DNA of 60,642 nucleotides, taken from Rhizophlyctis rosea. Lineage: Eukaryota > Chytridiomycota > Chytridiomycetes > Rhizophlyctidales > Rhizophlyctidaceae. The notes under the pieces are model-generated. The model was not told where the DNA came from, did no database searches, and saw only the letters and a list, made by a program, of their open reading frames with translations. Positions 48,808 through 58,700 of the stretch are shown here, one piece after another (the stretch's first letter is position 1; each line of letters opens with the position of its first letter). The stretch is from NCBI GenBank assembly GCA_027596075.1, contig JADGJC010000126.1, positions 49,032 to 109,673 on the forward strand, in the 5' to 3' direction. Position numbers and translations under genes: made by a program.

Positions 48808-51589
48808 GGTGGAGGGTTTTGGAGGGGTGGTGGGGGATGGACTGCGGTGGGATGGGGGCAGCAGGGTGGGTGGTTGGAATTTTGTATTTGTATCTTCCTT
48901 TTTTTTGTTCCCTCTCTCTTTCTTTGGGAGAGGGGTCTGTACAGAATCTTGATACGTTTTCTATTGTTTCCCTCTCTTTATGAGAACTTTCTCATGGAAC
49001 AAACATTGCAAAGATGGGAACCCGGCGTGTTCAATTTTCGATGCGCAACGAAACGCATTTAAATGGAATTTATGCGGGGAGGGGTTGACTGCGTGCGGTC
49101 AGTGGGGGCAGCTCAAAGATCTTGTGTCCAGAGGAACTGTTATTCGTCAAGAGGCAACTGAGGAAGTCTCAGCTAGTTGACGAAGTCCCAGCCAGTTAAG
49201 GAAGATCACTGTCCGAGATGAAAATCGGATGGGTAGGGCGTACCGGGTTAGGAGCAAAATCTCCATCAAACTCATCGTCCCTGCCGTCCAGCTACGTCAT
49301 CACCAGCATGATTTATGTAGATTCCGGCTCAATGAGGCATGAAGGTCCTTAAGATCACAGTAGACGCCGGATTCCCCCCCTGGCTGCCAATGTTTACCGA
49401 GACACACTGAATGATGTTGGGCGAATCATCGACTCGGACCATGGGATTCTTGGTCGGAGTGTAGGGCAGTGGGAGTGCGGAGACTTCTGATGTGTCACTT
49501 TGACAACAGGTGGTTGTTTGTACTTTTGGAGAATATGGGTCTTGCAGTGATGGCAGGAACCCTTTCCAAAGCATGGTGTTGCACGGTTATGACTGGCGCT
49601 GCAAATATGCTGTTAGAGAATGGGTTAAGGGAACATGAGAGCCCGAAGGAAAGTGGGGGCACTATCCGCATTGTAATCACCTTCAGTGTTGTTTCCTCGT
49701 CCTTGGGGAATCTGTTAGGGTTTGTCACATGGCAGAGTTGAGGGTTCCGTGGAAGTAACTGGTTGTCCACCCCCACCGCAATCTGACCACTGTGGCTATA
49801 TGCTTTCCTGACGTTAGCGAATATAACAAAGGAAAGGTTACTACGGAATTGTTTCACTTACTTTTCCTGCCCCCACTTTGCATATAGCATTTTTGTATGT
49901 CTGGACGGACTTGTCGATCACAGAACCCAAGTAAGTTGTGGTATCTTTTGATCAGAGTGCGGTACTAAGTGTTGATGCCAATCGTCAGATTATCGATGGT
50001 GGCTGGAGAGTCATCCCAGCTAGTTGATGGCCGCTTGCGTGGTGCACGCAACAATCATTTCCATCCTCTCCACTGCCGGTCCTAATGACTCCAGTTTCGG
50101 TGCGTTAACTCAATGGCTTCTCCTCCTCGTCCGAATCAACTAAACCTTCAACCTCTAAATCTAAATCTCCTGACTGTAACAAAGTTTCACCATATGATCC
50201 ATATCGCTGTACTGGACGACGTTGCCTGCTAGGGGTAATCACATCTACTCCATCCCATGAAAAACTCCATTTCCGACTTCCTGACTTTGCGCGATCGACC
50301 CGGTGGGTGATGTGTCGTGGTAGGCGAGGATGTTGGTGGAGAAGACGGGTGTTCGGTGGAATCAGACGAGGATGCTGAAAGTTCTCCGCTCACTTCGATG
50401 CGAAGGAGGGGAGGAAAGTGGTGGAGAAGACCATGCACTGGAGAGAGATCAAAGGCCAGGCTAGCGATACAATTTGAAGATCTTGGGTGCATAGAGGAAC
50501 TTCCATTTATACCGGCAGAGCTGATCAAGGCGGCGGTATCCGTTACTGTAAGCTGATATTGCATTGTTAAGACTGTTTTGGGACGGGAACCAGAGAGGGA
50601 GACGCGTTGGTGGGCCATATAGGAACCGTAGGGGTGAGAAACGGGAAGCATTTGACCCCAGACTTGATCCTTCTAAACTTGACGTCGAGTCGTGGTACGT
50701 AGCGAGACGTCACAGGTTTTTTGCCCTGACAGTGCCTGATTGCAATGGTTGAGTAAGATGCAATAAACAGTGTCAATATCGAGCGGGGCATTGGGATGGT
50801 GTGGCATGAATACTTGATTTGTTATTGACAGCATTGCCTGTTGTTGCTGTGGTCGCCAATTTATATTCAGAGCATATATGATGAGGCGCTGACATCCCGG
50901 TCAAGAGGTGGTCTTGAAAGACTAAGATCTGAAGATGAGGGGGGACGAACGTACTTGAACCTACGTATGATATTTTGACATACAATGTGCCTCAATACGC
51001 TTCGTTGATGTGGTCATCCTTCGTTGTAATGCAACTCCCCCTTCGTTGTAATGCAACTCCCCAGGAGGCGTTCCGCAAGATGGACCCGCATCGTCTGGAA
51101 GTGGGGAATGTGCAAAACGCTTTCATTTGGACTTTCACATCACGCAGATCAGTGACATCTCATATGCGTAGTTATTTGAGTACATTCAATTCCGTCCAGT
51201 CATTGCTCATCGTTCCGATACTGCAGAATGAAGATGCGTGGCAAATGTGCCGTCGACCTGTGGCAACAAGGCGCAGGCAAAGATAAGGAACATCGGGACG
51301 GAGCACCTCATGGAGAAGTAGCGATTCTTTGCTTTAAGCATTGTCAGCGACAGGACAGCAAATGAAGTTCATTGTCGAGGTCCCAGTCTCGGTTGTGTAG
51401 ACTGCCTCCACGAAGGAAGAAAGCACAACCATCAAAGTGGCAGCCCAAGTGTCTTAAGGAGAACGCCTTTCACGAGACTCACTGAGCTGTGCTTGAGGTA
51501 CAAGTTGAGTGAAGTCAATTGGCATCGTGTGCGTTCAATCTGACTAACAAAGACTTACTACCTTTCCTGCTATATATTTACAAATACAT
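48808..51589. other. 2.8-kb unresolved stretch, possible decayed or orphan gene
   Basis: No domain is recognised. On the minus strand, 49327-49857 has two alternative, protein-like readings. One uses frames at 49857-about 49517 joined by a very short 38-nt intron to 49478-49329. The other uses a donor near 49670 and an acceptor near 49604. A further open frame at 50651-50229 is Ser/Pro-rich. None gives a clear start or family. The stretch also contains a tandem 22-bp repeat (51019-51062) and a weak 19-bp direct repeat (about 49163-49199). It could hold a lineage-specific gene, a pseudogene or regulatory DNA. Confidence 0.3.
51019..51062. repeat. Perfect 22-bp tandem duplication
   Basis: Two exact adjacent copies of a 22-bp unit beginning cttcgttgtaatgc occur at 51019-51040 and 51041-51062. 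Exact identity suggests a recent duplication by slippage. It lies in non-coding sequence. Confidence 0.9.
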
Positions 51590-52606
51590 TTATGGTTTGG
51601 CTTCCGTCTTGGTCGGCGGATCTTCTACTGCCTGAGCTGCTAATTTAGCCAACCGCCTACGCACACTATACAGTGGCCTCCTCAATGCACGTGCCATATC
51701 AGCTTGAGAAGTCCCCTTGTGGTTCAAACCTTCCAGCGTGGCATCCTCCGCGGCGGTCCAAGGCCCCTTGATCAGTGCTGGATCGAGCACCTCTTTCCAG
51801 TGCCTGATGACTTGATCTGAATTTCTTCCCACCTTATATGCCACTTCATTCCAGTTGATACGCCGACCGGTTTTACCAGCTAGATCCACCTCCTTCATGA
51901 CGAGCTCATTCTCCCAAGATGACCAGTTGTCGATTTTGCGTGTCGGGTTGATGGCTCGCCAGCGGGTACCGATACTATGCTGTCCCCTGCGTAAGGACAG
52001 AATCAATCCCTTCCAATCAGGACGCCATTGTCCAACAGCAGCCTTCAGCCCTTCCTCCACAATGGCAGCATCTTCATCTGAAGTCCATGGTCCGCTATTT
52101 AGATTATGGTCCAGAACATTTAACCATCGCTGCCTCACAGCTCCCTCCCGCCGCTGTAGGGGGTCTGCAATAGCACACCACGAGATTTTTCCATTTGTCC
52201 GCATTTGTTCCAATACTTTCGCCTTTATGTATTGATCTTCTTCCTCCGTGAATGAAGCCTTCCGAAGTTCGGGATCTATGCAGTGCCACCGCCTTCGTAT
52301 TGAACTTCTCTGTCTATTGAACCTTCTCCCAAGCATTGCCCACCGTGGTGTGCGGCCTTCTGCTCTAGCTAAATGCACCTCCTTGCAGATTTCTGCATCT
52401 TCTCCCGGGAGGAACTTGCGCAATTTCACAACTGGGATGGTGAGTTCGAATGGAACGTCTGGGGGAGACCGAGGTTTATTGGCTTTTGAAGCAAATGAGC
52501 GATAGGCGGATGTGGCGGGTGTTCTAAGGCTGTCGAGGTGGGAGAAGGAGGGGTTGCACAGGGAAGGAAGGTAGGGCGTTATGAACTTTCGCGTAAGGGA
52601 AATCAT
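51590..52606 (-). CDS. Multi-repeat Myb/SANT-like protein with mitochondrial-type presequence
   Basis: A single exon of 338 residues from ATG 52606. Residues 1-45 lack acidic residues apart from one Asp, are rich in Arg/Ser/Ala, and end in SAYRSFASK, like a mitochondrial matrix presequence. From about residue 60 onward five consecutive Myb/SANT-type helix-turn-helix units can be followed by their Trp/aromatic spacing (RWAMLGRRF...RRRWHCID, ISWCAIAD...RQRWLNVLD, DWKGLILSL...GTRWRAIN, INWNEVAYKV...IRHWKEVLD, and the last at GPWTAAEDATLEGL). Myb units bind DNA, or occasionally RNA or proteins. Most Myb proteins are nuclear, so this combination suggests a mitochondrial nucleic-acid factor. The presequence is judged by eye only. 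Confidence 0.8.
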   Translation of the reverse strand: MISLTRKFITPYLPSLCNPSFSHLDSLRTPATSAYRSFASKANKPRSPPDVPFELTIPVVKLRKFLPGEDAEICKEVHLARAEGRTPRWAMLGRRFNRQRSSIRRRWHCIDPELRKASFTEEEDQYIKAKVLEQMRTNGKISWCAIADPLQRREGAVRQRWLNVLDHNLNSGPWTSDEDAAIVEEGLKAAVGQWRPDWKGLILSLRRGQHSIGTRWRAINPTRKIDNWSSWENELVMKEVDLAGKTGRRINWNEVAYKVGRNSDQVIRHWKEVLDPALIKGPWTAAEDATLEGLNHKGTSQADMARALRRPLYSVRRRLAKLAAQAVEDPPTKTEAKP

Positions 52607-52919
52607 GCTTGTGGCTGGGAAGGCGAGACTTTCACAACATCAGATAAGTAGAAGACATTAATGGAGCGGGGAGACCATACATACCTGTAAATACTCGTAT
52701 GGGTTCGAAGTGATTGCAAGCTTTGGAAGGGAAAATAAACAAGTGCGAGTGCTCAAGTCAGGATGGAGTGTTGGGGCTTCACAATGTGGGAAGGGGACTT
52801 TACACTGAATAACGGTTTGCAGACGTGTAGTTATGTAACCTTCAAAAACCTACGGAGCCTTCCCGGTGTGAAATGGGAGCAAGGTGGGGTGGGTGGGAGG
52901 ATGGTTTGTGTGAGATGCC
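52607..52919. promoter_or_regulatory. Divergent promoter region, Myb protein / thioredoxin-like
   Basis: 313 bp separate the two divergent start codons. No strong TATA box is seen. The short shared region may co-regulate the two genes, but nothing in the sequence proves it. Confidence 0.3.
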
Positions 52920-53701
52920 ATGGTCCAAAGCCTGGCCCAGGACACGCCTGCCACCGTCGCCCAACGCCTCCGTTTCACTGCACTTTCCAACTCCATCTTC
53001 CAAGAAACACACTTGTTGTCCGAGTTGCCACAACCTCTTCTTACCTTGTACAAGGAAACAAAGATAAGCGCCATGACCGAACCAGTCTGCGAAGGAGACT
53101 CCTGCAAGCTACCACCGAATTCAGCTTCAACGGCATCCCCATTCATAGACCTACTAAAAGAAATTGAACTATCAAATCCCGCAGACGAAACAAAACCCTC
53201 CACAACAATATCCAAACTCCAAAAAGAAAACAAAATCATAGGACTATATTTCAGTGCGCGTAAGTTGTGACTGACAGAATTTATACGCGTCAAACTGAAA
53301 AATAACAATGCCCACTAACAAACACCCAATCCCCACCACCCGCAGAATGGTGCCCCCCCTGCCGCTCCTTCTCCCCCACACTCTCCCAATTCGCCTCCCA
53401 GCACTCCTCCGACTTTGCCGTAATCTACATCTCACAAGACCGCTCACCCTACCAAATGACCGCAAACCTCCTCAACAAACACTTTTACGCCATCCCTTAC
53501 GACCACCCCTCCATTTCGGCTCTCAGTGATGCCGTTAACCTTGTGGCAATACCCACATTAGCAATCCTATCGCCAGAGGGCAAGTTGTTGACAACGTGGG
53601 GGCGGGCTGCTGTGTCGAAGAATTCTGCGGGTGCTGTAGGGGAGTGGAGGGAGGGGAGGGAGGGGGTTAGTTGGTGGCAGATGTTGAAATTTTGGGCTTG
53701 A
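52920..53701 (+). CDS. Thioredoxin-like (nucleoredoxin/tryparedoxin-type) oxidoreductase
   Basis: Exons 52920-53259 and 53346-53701 join in phase; 231 aa. The intron splits the fold just before the active site, so the spliced protein reads GLYFSAQWCPPCRSF, with the redox motif WCPPC typical of tryparedoxin and nucleoredoxin (thioredoxin has WCGPC). The following strand (AVIYISQDRS), the cis-Pro region (VAIPTLAIL) and SPEGKLLTTWGR complete the fold. Members reduce disulfides in cytosolic proteins. The N-terminal about 100 residues are helical and unrelated to the family. An internal in-frame ATG at 53073 could give a shorter form. The gene converges with the RRM gene (458 bp). Confidence 0.85.
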
Positions 53702-54159
53702 GTTTGCGGGCGGGGCGTTTTCGTGTAGAGCATGCGAACATGCATTAGTCGTTGTCTGGGTGACGCTCAAAGTAATCTACCGATGACTGTATAGGGCAGT
53801 TGTGTTGTTTTCAGTCCCTCCAACTGGCCACATCTTATTACATCCCAAGCCAATATACCACGCACCAAACATTGGATGGAACATGAAACGAGATGCAAGG
53901 GTATCTGGAAAAGCCAAGATGGAAGCTAAATCCCACTAACAAAAAAAAAAGGCTGAGCGGAAGTCCGTTTTCTATTGAACCTAATTTTCCTTCGCTGAAT
54001 TGATCAAGGAAAGAGCGACCCAGATCAAAAAGGCAAGGGGGATAGAGAAGGTGGCTGGTGTTGGTTTTACGATGAAATCATCCGTTGGATAACACATGTC
54101 ATATCCGAGAGAGAGGGTGAGGACAGAAGAGTGCGGGTTGATGTTGTGGAAGTGACGGA
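53702..54159. other. Convergent 3' intergenic region
   Basis: The thioredoxin-like (+) and RRM (-) genes converge. A poly-A run lies at 53941-53950. No gene is recognised. Confidence 0.3.
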
Positions 54160-55270
54160 TTAGTGATACACGCGGTAGCCTGTTTGAGTAGAACACAATC
54201 CGCATCAGTTACTTGTCCATTGTAAGTTGATGCAGCGCCGAACTTAAAAGGATACGATAATAGACTGACCGCCACGCCTCCCACCACCGCCACTATTGCC
54301 AGGCTGATGCTGACGGTAGCCTGGTTTCCAAGGAGGGGAAGGGCTTAGCCAAGTCAGGTCAAGAACCGACAGGTAGAATTTTACACGATGAAGACTGACC
54401 ACCACTCTTGCCACCAAAGTTGCCACCGCTGCGGCGTTCGTAGGCGAGGTTGACGCGGACTTGACGGCCTTTGAGGTACTGGCCGTGCATTTTGCGAATG
54501 GCAGCTTGGGCCTCCTCGGCAGAAGCATAGGTGACAAAGCCAAAACCCCGGGAGCGTTGGGTGTCACGGTCCTTGGGGACAATGGAGTCAGTGATTTGAC
54601 CATAGGCAGAGAAGGCAGCGCGGAGAGAGTCATTGTCAATGGCCCAGGCGAGATTGCCGACTGGAGGGAAAGATGGAGGTTACTTTACACTCATGCAGTT
54701 GCAGCCAGCAGTGAGTGGCGGAAGATGAGTTGTGGATTCCACTAACCGAAGATCCTATTTGGTATGGCAGCAGTAGAAGCTGGAGTTGCAGGCACTATAT
54801 GTTGAGTGAGTTGCGTGCTCAGAATGGGTGTGTGCGCGAGCAGGTGCTCCGTGCGGGCAAGCAAGGTATCCACTCCGGCCACTAAGGTATCCACTCCGGC
54901 CACTATGGTATCTACTCCGGTCACCACACGCTTCAAAAGGTCGCGAATCTCAATTAGCAAGGTTAGCCCTTCTGGACTGTTAAGACCTTCTGCGCTCTGT
55001 AGAACACTGGCCGGCCTGTGGAGGAAGAAAGGAGTGGATTGTCAGCCGTTGGTCGAAAGTACTACAGCTTGTCCGTGCTACATACGTAGTGACCCTGTTG
55101 CTTACGAGGGGAAGGTCGACCAACATGGTTGAACGTATGTGAGTGAGTATTTTCATGGAGCCCGAGGCGCACAAGTTGGGAAGAATGGATCGACGCTGTG
55201 AACGGCTGCGCACGCCTTGGCGCTGGTGTGCCGTAGCTTTTCGAGACGGAAGATTTGTACGGTCGGTCAT
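54160..55270 (-). CDS. Glycine-rich RRM RNA-binding protein with heptad-repeat N-terminus
   Basis: Exons: 55270-55106, 54996-54747, 54660-54400, 54320-54270, 54179-54160; in phase, 248 aa. One RRM with RNP2 (RIFVGNLAW, split by an intron) and RNP1 (RGFGFVTY) is followed by a short Gly/Arg-rich tail (GGNFGGKSGGYR...GGGGRRGGYR). This matches the GRP/CIRBP group of small RNA-binding proteins, which act in mRNA processing, stability and stress. The tail is spread over two tiny exons that both begin GGYR. Unusually, about 55-130 holds tandem seven-residue repeats of the form T-[IL]-[VL]-A-G-V-D, probably a coiled coil. The first exon and its junction at 54996 are the least certain part; another N-terminal frame overlaps it. 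Confidence 0.8.
54863..54925 (-). repeat. 21-bp coding minisatellite, three copies
   Basis: Three 21-bp units (54863-54883, 54884-54904, 54905-54925) lie in the RRM gene. The first two are identical and the third differs at four positions. Being 21 bp, each copy adds one exact heptad to a predicted coiled coil. Confidence 0.88.
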
Positions 55271-55723
55271 TGTTTTGCGGACTGTTTGAGATTGGCGTGG
55301 TGGTTGAGTTGAAATTTCCTATCGATGTCAGGTATTGATTGAATCCGAATGCACGATGCAAGTGGGAGTGATGGATGCACCCGTCAGTCCAGTCTGCGAG
55401 TCACCCTCCTCCAGCCCTCCAACTCCTCCACCCAAACAAATGATTGACCCTCCCTCTGGTAATCGCGGCTCGATCGTTTAGTTTATCAGCACTTATATCA
55501 TTTTGGCACTTCATTTGATCATTTACGGGTAAATGGCGTCTCTCAACAACTTGAATAACCTGGGTAGCCGCTTTAGCCATTAAAGGCCGCAACCTACCGC
55601 CCTGTCACCGCTGACCTTGCCCCACATCATCTCTTGTCGTGGGAAAGTCCTTTGCTGCGTACTGCCCACCATTTACAACACCACTCCTCTCCCTATACAA
55701 ATAGTTGCGTCCCCCATACCCAT
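55271..55723. promoter_or_regulatory. Divergent promoter region, RRM protein / TRAPPC11
   Basis: 453 bp between the RRM start (if 55270 is right) and the TRAPPC11 start. A protein-like Asn/Ser/Pro-rich frame overlaps 55361-55062 on the minus strand and may mean the RRM gene starts further upstream. CTCC runs dominate the middle. Confidence 0.3.
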
Positions 55724-58700
55724 ATGGAAAGCTATCCTCACGAATATGTCCTGCATCACGTGCCGCTCATGGCGGTGATGGGACTGCTGGAGGCGCCCCC
55801 ATCACAAACTGACTCAACACCTGCTGAAGGTCAAGGGACCGAGGCTCCCAGCGCAACATCGCCGAAGAAGTACGATGCGTCCACAGTCAAACGGTCTCTA
55901 CTGCAAACATTGCTTGCAAAGAACAATGCGAGCGTATGGGACTCGGCAGGCTCGGGAGGCGCACCCTTGTTTCGAGTTGTTGCTCTGGAGAAGGTGCGTG
56001 ACAGTATGCATTTTCCAACGCGTAATAAACTGAAACTCAACTCCTACTGCACCATTACATCAGTCGCACTTGTTCCCCTCCAAAAAGCGCTTCCAAGCAG
56101 CTGGCACCCACTCCCCACTTTCACCGCTGACTCCCAATTCTCCCCTACACCCCGACGGCATCATGAGTCCACTATGGATCAATCGGCATAAAGAGGTCGT
56201 TCCGTCTGTACTGGTTGGATTCTATGAGCTGTGGGATAAGGAGAGACCAGACGCTGGTGATTCACAAGCTGGCAAGGATCCGTTGGGGATGCAGGTGGAT
56301 CTTGGATTGGAGAGGGAGCGAGACTTGATTTTGTGTTCGGAGATCAATGAGAAGAAGTACGTTTTGTTGATATTGGGATGGCAGGTGTTTGATGACTGGC
56401 TGATCTGACCGAATAGGCGGAATGCTGCGGAAAAGAACATCAAATTCGTGATCGTCCTCCTACTCAAACCCAATCACATTGGTGAGTGCTCAGGATGGTG
56501 CCGAGGTAGGGAGCAATGCACTCAAACCTGGTTTCAGATGACTCGCGAACAGAAGAGCGCATATCCTTTATCCGTAAGCAATGTTCCGTAGACGCTAAGA
56601 ACGCGTTGTTCGTGCTACCTCCAGGACAAGGAAAGGATGGAACAGCCGTCGATCTGGACGAATTCGTAAACATGTAAGTTTCCCACCCCGTAACTAGCTT
56701 GCTCAAAGCCAACGACCTCACCCAGAGAATAGGATGCAGAAGTCGCTCTACGAGGCATCACTAAACTACTACCGTGAGCATACGAAGCGCATCAAGAAGA
56801 AGAAGGCGCGTCTGCCTGACTTGTCGAAACGGTCATCACCTATTTCCGGTACATTTCAGCCGAACATGTCGTCGCCGAGCATTGCATCTCCGGGCGGAGT
56901 GGGAGCTGCTAAACCTTTGACACCGCTGGGATGGAGTGTACGCTATGAGTATAAGATGGCGGTGTTTGCGGAGTTTCGGCAGGATGTCGATAATGCTATT
57001 TCGTAAGTTATCTGTTACACGGAGATGGGTCAATTTGAGGAGACCTTCGGCAGAAATGATTGATATGGTGACATTGTTCAGACATTACGAGACGGCATAT
57101 CAACAATTGGTTGATCTCTTCACTGGGGGACCGGGTAGTGGGGTGGCATTCGCGGCATCAGGAAGTACAGGAGCAGACCCTTTCTTGCAGCCGTTCACGC
57201 CACGGTGGCAGGAAGCGAGACGACTTGCCGATTGTATAAATTTGAAAGTATGCATAGAGTCCCATCCCGCTTTTTCATCGCGCATCATGCTGACTCCATT
57301 CCTGACATGCAGATATGTAAATTGTATCTATACGCCGATATCCCAGTACCAGCACTCAAGCAACTACATAAACATTTGAACAATTTCCGGACCCTTCCCG
57401 AGTTTGCAGGGCCGGCGAATGCCGCCGCGAGTGGCACTTCCGGATTGTCACATCTTGCACAAGCACCCAACGGAGGATCATTCGAGTACTGGTCTTGGGT
57501 GTCAACACAGTAAGAAAACGCCACCTTGTTCACGGTCAAAGCGAAGCCGACCAATAGCTAACCAAAATAAACAAGATACCGCGTCTTCGGCGAACTAATC
57601 GAAATCGCCACCGGCAAAATCGGCTTGAAAGTCCCCTTCCCCCCACCGGGTTCCATGCCAAGCACCAACAGCGCTACCGGCCAGGCGCAATCGTTGATCA
57701 ACACAATCTCAAATACTGCAGGCAGTGTCATTGCGGGAGGAGATTTGCCCGTCACGGTGTTTGGGCCGTTCAGCGCGTCGAATCCTGCGCAGGTGGTGCA
57801 GCATGCTGGGTATTATTATTTCTTGGCGGCTAAGTGTGCGGAGGAGAGGTGGAAGAGGTTTAGGGATGCGGAGGTAGGATGGGTGTTATGGAGTTGTTTT
57901 GGTGTGGAAGGATTCTCATCAGGTTGAAACATTTGATTATCGTTAGGCTGCCGTTGTGTCGGTCCCGCCTTTGCCGCCTTCAGCTGCCATTCTCACTCGC
58001 AGTCCCAGCAGGACTACCTTGGAAGGTGCCGATACTTGTGTCAAATATAAGGCATTACCGTATCTGACACCTCCTCACCAGGCCTCACCTCCTTTCCTCC
58101 AACAACCCCAATACAACCCCAACTCCCACCCACAACCCTAACAACCGAACGCACAACCGACCACGGCGCCCTAACAATAGAACTCCTCACCAAATCCTAC
58201 GAACAATTCAAAAAACACAAATCCGGCCGCATGACGCTCTACCTCGCGTCGGAGATCGCGCGGGTGTACGAGGAGAGCGGTAAATTCGAGATGTCGCTGA
58301 AATTTTTTGAGAGGATTGGGAAGACGTATAGGAAGGAAGGGTGGGTTGTTGTGTTGAGGAGTATTTTGGTTTGGAGTGTGAGGTGTGCAAGGAGTTTGGG
58401 GATTTGGGGGGGTGTGGTGGAGGGGTTTGTTGAGTTGCTGAGTGAGAGGATGACGGTGGGTGTGGGGGAGAGGAGGGAGGTTTTGGAGGCTTTGTTTATG
58501 GTTTTGAGGGGGGAGGATCCGGGGGGGTTGGGGGTTGATGTTGGTGATGGGGGGCGGGCGGTGCAGAGTGTGGAGACTAAACCGGTTAATGTGAGAGCTT
58601 CGGTGGATATGGATCAGATCAATCGGTTTATTACATGTGGAGTGCAGTTGAAGAAGGGGACGACGTATGCGGGAGCGCCGGCGAGGTTTCAGGTCGTTTT

